The notes: generated by a model from the sequence alone, not told the origin. 64,000 nt of DNA from Mucilaginibacter sabulilitoris (GCF_034262375.1 NZ_CP139558.1:1798001-1862000); one strand, 5' to 3'. Shown: positions 10,919 to 20,588, numbered from the stretch's first letter. Program-made: numbers and translations.

Positions 10919-11380
10919 ATGTCGTTACAACCAGGTCAGGAAGCCCCTCAATTCACTTTAGTATCATCAGCGTTAAAAAGTGTATCACTTGCCGATTTTA
11001 AGGGTCGTAAAGTAGTGTTGCATTTTTTTCCTTTCGCTTTTACCGGAGTTTGTACCACACAATTGTGCACCATGCGCGATAGTTTTGGCTATTATGATGG
11101 TTTAAATGCCACTATTTTAGGTATATCTGTGGACTCACCTTTTACACTGGCTAAGTTTAAAGAAGAGAATAATTACCAGTTTGATTTGCTATCTGATTTC
11201 AATAAAGAAGTATCATCTGCCTATGGCGCCATATATGATAATTTTGTAATGGGTTTAAAAGGGGTTTCAAAACGTGCCGCCTTTGTTATCGACGAAAACC
11301 AGCAAATCATTTACGCTGAGGTACTTGAGGTGGCTACAGATTTACCCAACTTTGAAGCAATTGCAGAAAAAGTAAAGTAA
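10919..11380 (+). CDS. Peroxiredoxin, AhpC/TSA (redoxin) family
   Basis: Thiol peroxidase reducing hydrogen peroxide or organic peroxides in the cytoplasm. The ATG at 10919 is chosen because MSLQPGQEAPQFTLVS is the normal start of the fold; an in-frame ATG at 10877 would add 14 poorly fitting residues. In the 153-residue form the peroxidatic cysteine is C45 in FPFAFTGVCTTQLC, and C50 four residues on could be the resolving cysteine, as in PrxQ-like enzymes. The TSA-type ILGISVDSPFTLAKFKEE follows. It lies just upstream of tRNA-Arg and is probably a single-gene unit. Confidence 0.92.
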   Translation: MSLQPGQEAPQFTLVSSALKSVSLADFKGRKVVLHFFPFAFTGVCTTQLCTMRDSFGYYDGLNATILGISVDSPFTLAKFKEENNYQFDLLSDFNKEVSSAYGAIYDNFVMGLKGVSKRAAFVIDENQQIIYAEVLEVATDLPNFEAIAEKVK

Positions 11381-11391
11381 TTGAGAAAAAG

Positions 11392-11423
11392 TTTGCAGTG
11401 GATATATAAAAATTCTATTTTTG
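11392..11423 (+). promoter_or_regulatory. Bacteroidota-type promoter of tRNA-Arg
   Basis: TTTG at 11392-11395 is followed after exactly 20 bp by TATTTTTG at 11416-11423, matching both the -33 (TTTG) and -7 (TAnnTTTG) consensus. The tRNA begins 17 bp downstream. This is the cleanest promoter in the window and supports the phylum assignment. Confidence 0.85.
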
Positions 11424-11439
11424 CAGTCCGTTTCAAAAG

Positions 11440-11513
11440 GCACTCGTAGCTCAATTGGATAGAGCATCTGACTACGGATCAGAAGGTTAGGGGTTCGACT
11501 CCCTTCGAGTGCA
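11440..11513 (+). tRNA. tRNA-Arg (anticodon ACG)
   Basis: A 74-nt cloverleaf. The acceptor arm GCACTCG pairs with CGAGTGC. The D-arm region is TAGCTCAATTGGATAGAGCA, the anticodon arm is TCTGA-CTACGGA-TCAGA with ACG at the decoding position, and the T arm has GGTTCGACTCC. CCA is not encoded. It is preceded by a consensus promoter and followed by a terminator, so it is an independent transcript. Confidence 0.97.
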
Positions 11514-11524
11514 CAACTAACGTC

Positions 11525-11557
11525 AAGCCTTTCCGTGTTGTAACTGAAAGGCTTTTA
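11525..11557 (+). terminator. Terminator after tRNA-Arg
   Basis: AAGCCTTTC (11525-11533) pairs with GAAAGGCTT (11546-11554) across a 12-nt loop and is followed by TTAATTTAT. It closes the tRNA transcript just before adk, whose ribosome binding site is at 11565-11569. Confidence 0.8.
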
Positions 11558-11570
11558 ATTTATTAGGAGC

Positions 11571-12143
11571 ATGCTAAATCTGGTATTGTTTGGTCCTCCC
11601 GGAGCAGGGAAAGGGACTCAGTCGCAAAAGCTTATCGAAAAACATGGTTTAATCCACCTTTCAACAGGCGATCTTTTACGCGGCGAAATTTCACAGGGAA
11701 CAGCGCTTGGTTTAGAAGCTAAGAAATTGATGGATGAGGGAATGCTGGTTCCTGACGAGGTGGTTATAGGTATGATCAGCAATAAGCTGGATGCCAATAA
11801 AGATGCCGAAGGATTTATTTTTGACGGTTTTCCGCGTACAGTTGCTCAGGCCGAGGCATTGGATAATTTGCTGAAAAGTAAGGAATCGGCCATATCCGGC
11901 ATGATTGCGCTTGAAGTGAATGATGATGAACTGGAGCGCCGCCTTCTGGAGCGTGGCAAACAATCTGGTCGCCCGGATGATGCCAATCCGGAGGTGATCC
12001 GTAAACGTATTAAAGAATATAATGATAAAACGGCTCCTGTTGCCGGTTTCTACAAAAATCAGGAAAAGTTTAAAAGCATAAATGGTATAGGCTCAATTGA
12101 CCAGATATATGGTGCTATTGATTCTGTTATCGAAGCATACTAA
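11571..12143 (+). CDS. adk: Adenylate kinase
   Basis: Catalyses ATP + AMP to 2 ADP in the cytoplasm. The 190 residues carry the P-loop GPPGAGKGTQ (residues 8-17), the AMP-binding STGDLLRGEI, GFIFDGFPRTVAQAEAL, and a short LID (GRPDDANPEVIRKRI). This is the short-LID form without a zinc finger. A ribosome binding site AGGAG lies just before the ATG. obg follows after a 109-bp spacer that contains a dispersed palindromic repeat. Confidence 0.97.
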   Translation: MLNLVLFGPPGAGKGTQSQKLIEKHGLIHLSTGDLLRGEISQGTALGLEAKKLMDEGMLVPDEVVIGMISNKLDANKDAEGFIFDGFPRTVAQAEALDNLLKSKESAISGMIALEVNDDELERRLLERGKQSGRPDDANPEVIRKRIKEYNDKTAPVAGFYKNQEKFKSINGIGSIDQIYGAIDSVIEAY

Positions 12144-12144
12144 C

Positions 12145-12247
12145 AGATTTCGGATTTGGGATTTTGGATTTTGGAATTGAGATTTTGGATTTTCAAGGAT
12201 TCAAAATCAAAAAAATCCGAAATCGAATATCCGAAATCTCAAATCAA
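12145..12247. repeat. Intergenic palindromic repeat (GGATTTTGG family) between adk and obg
   Basis: AGATTTCGGAT at 12145-12155 has its exact reverse complement ATCCGAAATCT at 12229-12239. Between them lie short repeats of GGATTT and GGATTTTGG and their complements. It fills the whole adk-obg spacer and can fold into a long imperfect hairpin. It has no coding potential, and its low complexity suggests a dispersed palindromic element. Confidence 0.65.
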
Positions 12248-12252
12248 AGATA

Positions 12253-13251
12253 ATGTCGCAGGGTTCCAATTTTGTTGATTATGTGAAAATCTGTTGCCGC
12301 TCGGGCCACGGAGGGGCTGGCTCTGCTCATTTACATCGTGATAAGTTTACAGCCAAAGGAGGCCCGGATGGGGGTGACGGCGGTCGCGGAGGGCACGTTA
12401 TTGTAAAAGGTAATGCGCAATTATGGACACTGCTGCACCTTAAATTCCGTAAACACGTTATAGCTGGCGACGGAGAGTCGGGCGGAAGCTCACAAAAATC
12501 CGGCAAAACCGGCAGGGACGAAATACTGGAAGTGCCGCTGGGCACGATAGCCAAAAATGCCGAAACAGGAGAAATACTGTTTGAAATTACAACCGACGGC
12601 GAAACCAAGATATTAACCGATGGTGGCCGTGGCGGCCTGGGTAACTGGCATTTTAAAACGCCAACGCTGCAAACCCCCCGTTTTTCGCAACCAGGCGAAG
12701 ATGGCAAGGAAGAATGGAACGTATTGGAACTGAAAATACTGGCCGATGTAGGCTTGGTAGGTTTCCCCAATGCTGGCAAATCAACCCTGCTTTCGGTTGT
12801 ATCAGCAGCCAAGCCCGAGATAGCCGATTACGCTTTTACCACCATAGTACCAAACCTGGGTATTGTATCATATCGTAATAACCGCTCATTTGTAATGGCC
12901 GATATTCCCGGAATCATCGAGGGCGCATCACAAGGTAAGGGTTTAGGTTTCAGGTTTTTGAGGCATATTGAACGCAATTCAGTATTACTGTTCATGATAC
13001 CTGCTGACACCACACGGACCATAAAACAGGAATACGATATATTGCTGAACGAACTGCAGCAATACAACCCGGAGCTGGTTCATAAACCACGGGTTTTGGC
13101 GGTCACCAAATCTGATATGCTTGACGATGAGCTGCAGGCCGAAATGAAAAAAGAACTGCCCGGGGGCATACCTGCTATATTCATATCTTCGGTGGCCCAA
13201 AAAAATATCGACGGCCTGAAAGATATGCTCTGGACCGAGATCAATAAATAA
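12253..13251 (+). CDS. obg: Obg/CgtA GTPase
   Basis: Ribosome-associated GTPase involved in 50S assembly and stress control. The 332 residues have the glycine-rich Obg fold (residues 1-158, with [14 protein letters not shown]) and then the G domain: G1 GFPNAGKST (170-178), G3 [10 protein letters not shown], and G4 as TKSD. The C-terminal OCT domain of some Obg proteins is absent, as in many Bacteroidota. It lies downstream of adk and could share its transcript. Confidence 0.96.
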   Translation: MSQGSNFVDYVKICCRSGHGGAGSAHLHRDKFTAKGGPDGGDGGRGGHVIVKGNAQLWTLLHLKFRKHVIAGDGESGGSSQKSGKTGRDEILEVPLGTIAKNAETGEILFEITTDGETKILTDGGRGGLGNWHFKTPTLQTPRFSQPGEDGKEEWNVLELKILADVGLVGFPNAGKSTLLSVVSAAKPEIADYAFTTIVPNLGIVSYRNNRSFVMADIPGIIEGASQGKGLGFRFLRHIERNSVLLFMIPADTTRTIKQEYDILLNELQQYNPELVHKPRVLAVTKSDMLDDELQAEMKKELPGGIPAIFISSVAQKNIDGLKDMLWTEINK

Positions 13252-13325
13252 GCCGCTTTTTGTAATGCCTGCGTAGTATTAGGCATTCTAAATGATCTGT
13301 ATCATAATTTACCCAACATCTTCAT

Positions 13326-13333
13326 TAACTTTG
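13326..13333 (+). promoter_or_regulatory. Candidate -7 element upstream of gap
   Basis: TAACTTTG matches TAnnTTTG perfectly and lies 20 bp before the gap ATG. The -33 position has no clear TTTG, so the assignment is moderate. Confidence 0.5.
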
Positions 13334-13352
13334 AGTGTTTTAAAAACATATA

Positions 13353-14351
13353 ATGAAGATTGCAATAAATGGATTTGGCCGTATAGGGCGCATTTTTTTA
13401 AGGAATATTTTAGCTAAACCCGGCATACAGGTTGTTGCCATCAATGACCTTACAGATACTCAAACGCTTGCTCATTTATTTAAATATGATTCCGTTCACC
13501 GCGGATTTAAGGGCTCTGTGACCTTTGACACTGATAGTCTTTTTATAAACGATCAGCAAATTAGGGTACTTGCCGAACGCGATCCAAAGTTATTACCCTG
13601 GAAAGCCATGGATATTGACCTTGTTATCGAATCGACCGGGAAATTCACTTCGAGGCAAGGTGCTGAATTGCACTTGACAGCCGGCGCCAAACAGGTAATC
13701 ATTTCGGCTCCATCAACAGATAAAAGTGTTCCAACGGTGGTATTGGCCGTTAACGATGGCGAAGTTGATCTGCTTTCGCCCATATTATCAAATGCATCAT
13801 GTACTACCAACAATGTGGCTGCCATGGTCAAGATCCTTGATGATAACTGGGGTATTATTGACGGATATATCACCACTGTGCACTCCATGACCGGCGACCA
13901 AAGCCTGCATGATGCCCCGCATAAAGACCTGCGCCGGGCAAGAGCGGCTTCTGCTTCCATTATTCCTACTACCACAGGCGCTGCCAAAGCCATAACTGCT
14001 ATATTTCCGCACCTGGATGGAATGCTTGGTGGCGCGGGTATCCGGGTGCCTGTACTTAATGGCTCGTTAACTGATTTTACCTGCAGCCTTAAAAAATTAC
14101 CAACTATTCAGGAAATTAACCTGGCATTTAAACAGGCCGCAGACGGGCCCATGAAAAATGTACTGGAGTATACCGAAGACCCAATCGTGTCAACAGATAT
14201 ATTGGATAATCCTCATAGCTGCATTTTTGATGCGCAGTTAACCTCTATTGTTGGTGGGCTGGTTAAGGTAGTAGGCTGGTATGATAATGAAATGGGCTAC
14301 AGCAGCCGCCTGGCAGATCTGGTAGAAAAAATAGCCCGACTGAAAAATTAA
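13353..14351 (+). CDS. gap: Glyceraldehyde-3-phosphate dehydrogenase, type I
   Basis: Glycolytic oxidation of glyceraldehyde 3-phosphate to 1,3-bisphosphoglycerate. The 332 residues start with INGFGRIGR (Rossmann glycine motif). The catalytic cysteine is C150 in SNASCTTN, and the paired histidine is in TTVHSMTGDQ. D32 in AINDLTD indicates NAD preference. The next glycolytic enzyme, pgk, lies 1.4 kb downstream, separated by a leftward lipoprotein gene and an acetyltransferase, so the two are near but not one operon. Confidence 0.97.
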   Translation: MKIAINGFGRIGRIFLRNILAKPGIQVVAINDLTDTQTLAHLFKYDSVHRGFKGSVTFDTDSLFINDQQIRVLAERDPKLLPWKAMDIDLVIESTGKFTSRQGAELHLTAGAKQVIISAPSTDKSVPTVVLAVNDGEVDLLSPILSNASCTTNNVAAMVKILDDNWGIIDGYITTVHSMTGDQSLHDAPHKDLRRARAASASIIPTTTGAAKAITAIFPHLDGMLGGAGIRVPVLNGSLTDFTCSLKKLPTIQEINLAFKQAADGPMKNVLEYTEDPIVSTDILDNPHSCIFDAQLTSIVGGLVKVVGWYDNEMGYSSRLADLVEKIARLKN

Positions 14352-14397
14352 TCAGCCGGGCCATGAGATATGTGATATTGATTTAGTTGAATCTGCT

Positions 14398-15051
14398 TTA
14401 GTCTACCTTTACGTATGATAATGGTAAAGTAGTTTTAGTAGTATCATAATTTTTCTTGTCATATATGTATGATGAAAAAGTGATGCTATCTCTATCCGCT
14501 TTTAAAATATTTGTTTGAGCTTCAACGGCCAGCGGACGTTGCTTATAGGCTTTAAAGAAAATAAACACCCTCTCCAGACTTAGCTTTATCATGGCCTTGC
14601 CATCGACGTCAACGGTTGCTGCCGTTTTTATTTTAACGTTGTTCAGATTGTCGTCTACATAATCGGTTACATAATCACCATTTCCGTTTAATGCTGCATA
14701 ATGAAAATTCGCAAGGCTTGATTTTGAAAAATCTTCCTTAAAGTGTACTGCTGATGAACTTTCATATTCTTCTTTATTAAGTATCAGATCTGCCTTTTCG
14801 GTGTATACTAAAAATAGCGTATCGTGACCAACAGCTGTATTCACCATTTGCGGGGCTATATCCAGCTTAACGGTAAACGGCGAGTTAGTAGCAGGGTTGG
14901 TAGTTGAAGGAGGGTTAGTATCTGTAGGAGGATTAGTGGTCTCGCTCTGATCACCTTTATCATCACCTGATGGTTTTGGGTTATATCTTTTTGATTCCGT
15001 ACAGCCCGTAAATAGAGCCGCAATAAATATTAAGTATAAAAATTTGCGCAT
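14398..15051 (-). CDS. Putative lipoprotein of unknown function
   Basis: Not recognised. Started at the ATG at 15051, the protein has a clear lipoprotein signal MRKFLYLIFIAALFTGC with the lipidated cysteine at residue 17; an upstream in-frame ATG at 15093 would bury the signal and is rejected. After the cysteine comes a Pro/Thr/Asn linker with repeated TNPP and TNPA units (about residues 35-60), then a globular part of about 150 residues without known motifs. It is transcribed convergently with gap and divergently from the acetyltransferase gene. Confidence 0.75.
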   Translation of the reverse strand: MRKFLYLIFIAALFTGCTESKRYNPKPSGDDKGDQSETTNPPTDTNPPSTTNPATNSPFTVKLDIAPQMVNTAVGHDTLFLVYTEKADLILNKEEYESSSAVHFKEDFSKSSLANFHYAALNGNGDYVTDYVDDNLNNVKIKTAATVDVDGKAMIKLSLERVFIFFKAYKQRPLAVEAQTNILKADRDSITFSSYIYDKKNYDTTKTTLPLSYVKVD

Positions 15052-15256
15052 AAGTTTTAGATTGTATCGTATTAACTTCTGTTGCATTTGCAATAAATAT
15101 GCCTTAGTTATAGGTATTTTGAATTGTTTTAGCTAAATACCTGCGTAAGTTTTAATTTCACAGCGGTTTTTATGAAATTATTATTGATTACTTTTATCCG
15201 CGTAGCGTAATAACACCCCCGTTTTGGGAAAAATATTTCCGCCCCGTTTTTTACTT

Positions 15257-15691
15257 ATGATTAAATTTATAACTGTTGAAGACCTGTTACCCATACGCAA
15301 CCAGGTATTACGGGAAGGCAGACTTACCTTAGAGGAATGCCGGTTCCCAACCGACAAAATTGAGAGCGCTTTCCATTTGGGATTTTATCAGGATAATGAA
15401 TTAGCCTGTGTAGCTTCATTTCATCCGCAAAATTACGATGGCTTTGAGGGCAAGGCCTACCAGTTAAGGGGCATGGCCACAACAGAACAATACCGCGGTA
15501 GGGGTTTTGGTAACCAGCTGGTAAATTTTGCCCTGGTTTACCTGCGCGGGCAAAAAGCCAATTACGTGTGGTGTAATGCACGTAAAAAAGCAGTAGCATT
15601 TTATCACCATGCTGGTTTTGAGATAATTTCACCAGAGTTTGAAGTGCCTGGTATAGGACCTCATTACGTGATGTATGTTAAAATAAGATGA
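15257..15691 (+). CDS. GNAT-family N-acetyltransferase
   Basis: Acetyl-CoA dependent acyltransferase of unknown substrate, 144 residues from the ATG at 15257; a TTG at 15224 would add an unlikely 11 residues. The family A motif is visible as QLRGMATTEQYRGRGFGNQL, and motif B as WCNARKKAVAFYHHAGFE. Small GNATs of this kind acetylate small molecules or protein termini. It lies upstream of pgk with no clear functional tie. Confidence 0.88.
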   Translation: MIKFITVEDLLPIRNQVLREGRLTLEECRFPTDKIESAFHLGFYQDNELACVASFHPQNYDGFEGKAYQLRGMATTEQYRGRGFGNQLVNFALVYLRGQKANYVWCNARKKAVAFYHHAGFEIISPEFEVPGIGPHYVMYVKIR

Positions 15692-15792
15692 AATTTAGTG
15701 CTGTTTTAAACACCTTTTTCACTTTTTCGTTAAGAATTAAGAATAAAATGTTGAATTTGCGTGCCTTACAGTAAATGACCCATATAAATTAT

Positions 15793-16983
15793 ATGAAAAC
15801 AGTAGATCAAATTAGTTTTGCAGGCAAAAAAGCCCTTATCCGGGTTGATTTTAATGTGCCTTTGGATGAGAATTACAATATTACTGACGATAACCGGATG
15901 ACCGCCGCGTTACCAACTATAAAAAAGATTTTAAAAGATGGCGGTAAAGTTATCCTGATGTCGCACCTGGGCAGGCCGAAAGGTGGTCCGGAAGAAAAAT
16001 ATTCTTTAAAACATTTGATACCTCACTTATCCGACCTGTTGGGTCAGCAGGTTGAATTTGCGGATGACTGCATCGGTCAGGAAGCAATTGATAAATCAAA
16101 GGAGCTTGAAAAAGGCGAGGTGCTTTTATTAGAAAACCTGCGTTTTTATAAAGAAGAAGAAAAAGGTGATGTAGCATTTGCCGAAAAGCTTTCAAAGCTG
16201 GGCGATGTATACGTGAACGATGCCTTTGGTACCGCACACCGCGCACATGCTTCAACAGCTGTTATTGCCCAATTTTTTCCTGAAGCAAAGGTTTTCGGTT
16301 ACCTGATGGCTGCTGAATTAAACAATGCTGAAAAAATCCTGAACGGCGCTGCAAAACCTTTTACCGCTATTATGGGTGGCTCAAAGGTTTCTGATAAGAT
16401 TGAATTGATAGAAAAACTGCTGGATAAGGTTGATAACCTGATTATTGGCGGCGGTATGGCATATACATTTGCCAAGGCAGACGGTGGTAACATTGGCACT
16501 TCATTGGTTGAAGCTGATAAGCTTGACCTGGCCATCAGCCTGAAACAAAAAGCTAAAGACAAAGGTGTAAAATTATACCTGCCGGTTGATAACGTTATTG
16601 CTGATGCATTTGCTAATGATGCCAAAACCGGTGTTGCCAAAACCGGCGAAATCCCTGACAACTGGATGGGATTAGATATCGGCCCAGAAACAGTAAAATT
16701 GTTCAGCAAGGTGGTTGAAGAATCAAAAACCATTTTGTGGAACGGCCCAATGGGCGTTTTTGAAATGGAAACATTTTTAGTAGGTACCAAAGCCGTTGCT
16801 GAAGCTGTAGTTGCTGCAACTGAAAAAGGCGCGTTCTCATTGATTGGAGGTGGTGATTCTGCAGCTGCAGTTGCCAAATTTAACCTTACTGCCGATGTAA
16901 GCTATGTATCAACAGGCGGCGGCGCTTTACTGGAATATATGGAAGGTAAAGAATTGCCAGGCGTAAAAGCGATTAACGACTAA
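15793..16983 (+). CDS. pgk: Phosphoglycerate kinase
   Basis: Makes ATP from 1,3-bisphosphoglycerate in glycolysis. The ATG at 15793 ([20 protein letters not shown]) gives 396 residues, the normal length; the in-frame ATG at 15775 adds six residues and is less likely. Motifs include [27 protein letters not shown], the [14 protein letters not shown] hinge segment, and the nucleotide-site [10 protein letters not shown] perfect terminator follows at 17001-17040. Confidence 0.97.
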   Translation: MKTVDQISFAGKKALIRVDFNVPLDENYNITDDNRMTAALPTIKKILKDGGKVILMSHLGRPKGGPEEKYSLKHLIPHLSDLLGQQVEFADDCIGQEAIDKSKELEKGEVLLLENLRFYKEEEKGDVAFAEKLSKLGDVYVNDAFGTAHRAHASTAVIAQFFPEAKVFGYLMAAELNNAEKILNGAAKPFTAIMGGSKVSDKIELIEKLLDKVDNLIIGGGMAYTFAKADGGNIGTSLVEADKLDLAISLKQKAKDKGVKLYLPVDNVIADAFANDAKTGVAKTGEIPDNWMGLDIGPETVKLFSKVVEESKTILWNGPMGVFEMETFLVGTKAVAEAVVAATEKGAFSLIGGGDSAAAVAKFNLTADVSYVSTGGGALLEYMEGKELPGVKAIND

Positions 16984-17000
16984 TCATTCTGACACTAAAT

Positions 17001-17040
17001 AAAACAAAAGAGCCTCCCTTAACGGAGGCTCTTTTGTTTT
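17001..17040. terminator. Perfect 17-bp bidirectional terminator after pgk
   Basis: The 17-bp arm at 17001-17017 (core AAAAGAGCCTCC) is the exact reverse complement of 17024-17040, around a 6-nt loop. The A-rich and T-rich outer ends provide U-tracts in both directions, so it can end pgk and also the leftward GH18 transcript that converges on it. Confidence 0.93.
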
Positions 17041-17084
17041 AACCAAGGCTTATAGTGTTATTGAAATTTATAACTACTATAACT

Positions 17085-18311
17085 TTATTGTATTTTAACC
17101 GATGTTACCACATCGTTCGCGCTTGGGAACAAGGTTGTAAAGTTGGCTGTATTGGAGGTACGTACCCATGATGAACCGCCAAAGCTGTCGTTTTTGTACA
17201 TGGTTACTGTCCACCCCGTAGGTATTTTTACTGATGATGCCCAGTTGTCTATAAAGCCATAAGCCTGTAATTGTGCCAGGGTGTAATTACCCTTCGGAAT
17301 AGAAGCGGTTACTGTTCCTCCATAATTGGCATCCTGGTAAAAGGTAACCCCGGTGGCCGGTGGTGTGGTGCCGCCGGTATAAACTGTTGAAGTTCCGTAA
17401 AGCTTATTAGAAACACTTGTTAAATAAGTGTGCACATCGGTATTTGGCAAGTTGTAGTACAGGTAAATACCATAGGCGTTATTTACAGTTTGTGTAGCCA
17501 GTGACGCTGCGGTTGTGGAGCTGGTGCTCTGAATATCAATTGCTGCAGGGCCAAGGTTGCTTTTTGCCAAGCCCGGAACATTCGGTACCGAGTAAGAGCC
17601 GTAAATGGCATTCCAACTGTAATCAACTTTTGAGCCCACGGTAACACCGTTAAAGCTTAATCTTGATGATGCCGGACCGTAAAAGTAAAAAGATATGAGC
17701 TTGGTTGGCATCAGCTGGCGCAGCGCGGTCACCAGGTATACAAATGAGCTCGAGTTTGGCTGTCCCGTTCCGTTATTGCCATAATCGGCATATTCGTCAT
17801 CAAAGTCGATACCATCAAGTCCGTAAGTGGTAACGGCATTGCTTAACAGCTGCGCGAAATCCTGCGCGGCTGCCTGGCTTGGGAAATTGCTAATACCGGC
17901 ACCCTGATGATTTCCTAAGATAGACAGCATCACCTTAATGCCTTTTGCCTGTAACGGCTGAATATAGGTTGATGCATTGCTTAGTACATTAGTTACTTGT
18001 GGATTAAAAAACAGCTCAGCCTTTTGGGTGGTAGTATTGTAGTTTATGTTAGCTGCAAAAATTATAGCAACATCAAATAGTTGCTGCCCTGTTGACAGGG
18101 TGTAATTGCCTACGTTGCGTATATCGTTATTATTTACCTCCACATAGCAAACCCCTTTCGGGCCGCTTACACCAATGGCATTGGTGCCTAATTTTGATTT
18201 GGTATTATTATCTGCCTGAGGCGCCGGGGCCAGGTCTTTTTTACAGGCTGCAGTAAACATCAGGCCAATGCCCAATATAGCAAGGGGTATTTTGTTAAAT
18301 TGTAATCTCAT
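17085..18311 (-). CDS. Endo H-like GH18 endo-beta-N-acetylglucosaminidase lipoprotein with C-terminal beta/gamma-crystallin-like domain
   Basis: A surface or periplasmic lipoprotein (signal to C23 in LMFTAACKK) of 408 residues. The catalytic domain (about 45-310) has the GH18 signature LDGIDFDDEYADYG (165-178), with D171 and E173 as the catalytic pair. The spelling is very close to that of Endo H, which cleaves the chitobiose core of high-mannose N-glycans. A Thr/Gly linker (TGGTTPPATG) leads to residues 320-408, with the Greek-key pattern of beta/gamma-crystallin or I36-type domains (FYQDANYGG, MYKNDSFGGSSW). The terminal domain may bind calcium or glycan. The activity is a family inference. 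Confidence 0.88.
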   Translation of the reverse strand: MRLQFNKIPLAILGIGLMFTAACKKDLAPAPQADNNTKSKLGTNAIGVSGPKGVCYVEVNNNDIRNVGNYTLSTGQQLFDVAIIFAANINYNTTTQKAELFFNPQVTNVLSNASTYIQPLQAKGIKVMLSILGNHQGAGISNFPSQAAAQDFAQLLSNAVTTYGLDGIDFDDEYADYGNNGTGQPNSSSFVYLVTALRQLMPTKLISFYFYGPASSRLSFNGVTVGSKVDYSWNAIYGSYSVPNVPGLAKSNLGPAAIDIQSTSSTTAASLATQTVNNAYGIYLYYNLPNTDVHTYLTSVSNKLYGTSTVYTGGTTPPATGVTFYQDANYGGTVTASIPKGNYTLAQLQAYGFIDNWASSVKIPTGWTVTMYKNDSFGGSSWVRTSNTANFTTLFPSANDVVTSVKIQ

Positions 18312-18664
18312 AAAGTTTTTTGAATTTGGTTAATAATTTTTTTCAGTGGTTAAATAAGCAGTTTGATTTATCCATAGGCAGAGGGGATTGATTTAAGGGG
18401 GTTAATCATTCAGTGAGAGATATCTTATTTAAACAGAAGTAAGATTTGCTGGAATTTATGAAGGCGTAATATTGGTTTAAAGGTTTAGATATCTACTTAT
18501 ACGGAAGTACTAATCCTATAGGTTACAGATTATTACGGTTGTTTAAAAAAATTATCTTCAAACTTAAAACCTCCTGTTGTGATCATAAGGCATTTAGTTT
18601 TAATGGTGTGGGTTTGCCTCTTTTATTTTATTCAGGTACATTTAAGGCTTGATTGACATTTAGA
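18312..18664. other. Divergent promoter region between GH18 and the S15 hydrolase
   Basis: This 353-bp stretch lies between two divergently transcribed exported enzymes. It contains the rightward promoter at 18613-18644. I see no reading frame or repeat of note; the leftward promoter for the GH18 gene is not evident. Confidence 0.6.
18613..18644 (+). promoter_or_regulatory. Promoter of the S15 hydrolase gene
   Basis: TTTG at 18613-18616, a 20-bp spacer, then TACATTTA at 18637-18644 (seven of eight positions of TAnnTTTG). The expected transcription start lies about 15 bp before the ATG at 18665, which supports that start codon over the TTG at 18653. Confidence 0.65.
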
Positions 18665-20533
18665 ATGAAAAGAACTTTACTCGCCGGTATATTACTGATC
18701 GTGGTAGTGGTAAGTGCCTATGCCCAACCTAAAGCAACGGACGCTGATTACATAAAAGCTAATTATCAGAAATACGAATACCAGATACCGATGCGCGACG
18801 GTAAAAAACTGTTTACCTCGGTGTATGTGCCCAAAGACAAATCAAAGAAATACCCCATAATGATGGATAGAACACCTTACAGCGTTGCACCTTATGGGGG
18901 CGATGCTTATAAGGGCAGCCTGGGGCCATCATCGTTATTTACGCATGACGGATTTATTTTTGTTTACCAGGATGTTCGCGGCCGGTGGATGAGTGAGGGT
19001 ATTTACGAAGAAATGACCCCTGAAAAAGAAGTTCACAAGACTAAAAACGATGTAGATGAAGGTACGGATACATATGATACCATTAACTGGCTGCTGAAAA
19101 ACCTGCCAAATAACAATGGTAAAGTGGGCGTGTGGGGGATATCTTATCCGGGTTTTTATACCACCACGGCGTTACTTAGCCGCCACCCGGCATTGGTAGC
19201 GGCTTCGCCGCAGGCGCCCATTGCCGATTTGTACCGTGATGATGCTTTTCATAACGGCGCGTTTATGCTGGTGGCCAATTTTGGTTTTTATCCCTTCTTT
19301 ACCAATAGGCAGGACGATAAGCCTACGCAACGGCATGCGCCTGAGTTTGACCCTGGTACCGAAGATGGTTATGATTTTTTCATGAAAATGGGTTCGGTTA
19401 AAAACTCCAACGACAAGTATTATAAAGATACTATACGTCTGTGGAACGAAATGCTTGATCACCCGAATTATGATCAGCATTGGAAAGACAGGAATGTGCT
19501 TTATCACCTGCATGATATTAAAACCGCTGTGTTGGTTACCGGTGGCTGGTATGATGCCGAGGATTTATACGGTGCCATAAATACCTATAAAACGTTGGTT
19601 AAGGAAAATCCAAAAACGCCGGTTTATTTTGCTATGGGTCCCTGGGTGCATGGTGGCTGGTCGCGCGGGGATGGAGATCATTTAGGCGACGTTGATTTTG
19701 ACGGCCCGACAGGCCCTTTCTATCGTGAAAAAATTGAGTTTGCCTTTTTTAGCCATTACCTGAAAGGCACCGAACTTGATCTGGCTCCCATATCAACCTT
19801 TGAAACAGGTATTAACAGCTGGAAAACCTACAATACCTGGCCGCCGAAAGAGGCAGCCGAAAAGAACTTATATCTGCTGCGGGGCGGTAAGCTATCATTT
19901 GATGAACCTGCCACCGCGACAGATAGTTTTGACGAATTTGTATCAGACCCTAATAAACCGGTACCATTCATCAACAGCATTGACATGGATATGAAGCGTG
20001 AATATATGACCGGCGACCAGCGTTTTGCCGCTCAAAGGCCCGACGTGCTAACCTATGCCACCGATGTGCTGGATAAAGACGTTACTATTGCCGGTAATAT
20101 CTGGGCTAATTTGAAAGTATCAACCAGCGGTACCGATGCTGATTGGGTGGTAAAGGTTATTGATGTATATCCCGATTCGGCAAAAAACAATAAGTGGACA
20201 GGCAAGGATGTGTACCTGTCGGGTTACCAGCAGATGGTACGCAGCGAGGCAATGCGGGGCAAGTTTCGGAATGGTTTTGATAAGCCCGAGGCTTTTGTGC
20301 CGGGAAAGGTAACCCCGGTAAACTTTGAATTGCAGGATGTGCTGCATACCTTTAAAAAAGGCCATCGTTTAATGGTGCAGGTGCAAAGCACCTGGTTCCC
20401 GCTTATTGACCGTAACACACAGCAGTTTCAGGATATTATGAAGGCAAAGGATACCGATTTTAAAAAGGCTACCCATCGGGTTTACACTTCAAAGGATAAC
20501 GCAAGTTTTTTAAAGGTGAGGGTGATGGAATGA
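18665..20533 (+). CDS. CocE/NonD-family S15 hydrolase, alpha-amino acid ester hydrolase-like
   Basis: Exported serine hydrolase of the X-Pro dipeptidyl-peptidase (S15)/CocE family, 622 residues with a signal peptide (MKRTLLAGILLIVVVVSAYAQ). The nucleophile is S160 in VWGISYPGF. The acid is probably D297 in GGWYDAED, and the histidine H329 in GPWVHGGW. A C-terminal jelly-roll domain (DKDVTIAGNIWANLKVSTSG) is characteristic. The closest described enzymes hydrolyse alpha-amino acid esters and some beta-lactams; the true substrate here is unknown. It is transcribed divergently from the GH18 gene. Confidence 0.9.
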   Translation: MKRTLLAGILLIVVVVSAYAQPKATDADYIKANYQKYEYQIPMRDGKKLFTSVYVPKDKSKKYPIMMDRTPYSVAPYGGDAYKGSLGPSSLFTHDGFIFVYQDVRGRWMSEGIYEEMTPEKEVHKTKNDVDEGTDTYDTINWLLKNLPNNNGKVGVWGISYPGFYTTTALLSRHPALVAASPQAPIADLYRDDAFHNGAFMLVANFGFYPFFTNRQDDKPTQRHAPEFDPGTEDGYDFFMKMGSVKNSNDKYYKDTIRLWNEMLDHPNYDQHWKDRNVLYHLHDIKTAVLVTGGWYDAEDLYGAINTYKTLVKENPKTPVYFAMGPWVHGGWSRGDGDHLGDVDFDGPTGPFYREKIEFAFFSHYLKGTELDLAPISTFETGINSWKTYNTWPPKEAAEKNLYLLRGGKLSFDEPATATDSFDEFVSDPNKPVPFINSIDMDMKREYMTGDQRFAAQRPDVLTYATDVLDKDVTIAGNIWANLKVSTSGTDADWVVKVIDVYPDSAKNNKWTGKDVYLSGYQQMVRSEAMRGKFRNGFDKPEAFVPGKVTPVNFELQDVLHTFKKGHRLMVQVQSTWFPLIDRNTQQFQDIMKAKDTDFKKATHRVYTSKDNASFLKVRVME

Positions 20534-20588
20534 TACATTGTAGCATTTAAGCCGCATTAATCGTAAATTGGTACAAAAACCTATATCT

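Noticed and set aside
12327..12812. Long minus-strand open frame (161 codons) opposite obg
   Set aside because: It is antisense to the glycine-rich part of Obg; the translation is Pro/Ser-rich and low in complexity, as expected from the complement of GGN codons.
13553..13993. Minus-strand open frame (146 codons) opposite gap
   Set aside because: gap is a clear full-length enzyme on the other strand; the antisense translation has no signal, motif or ribosome binding site.
16299..16877. Minus-strand open frame (192 codons) opposite pgk
   Set aside because: Antisense of phosphoglycerate kinase; the Ala/Ser/Pro-rich translation is an artefact of the coding strand.
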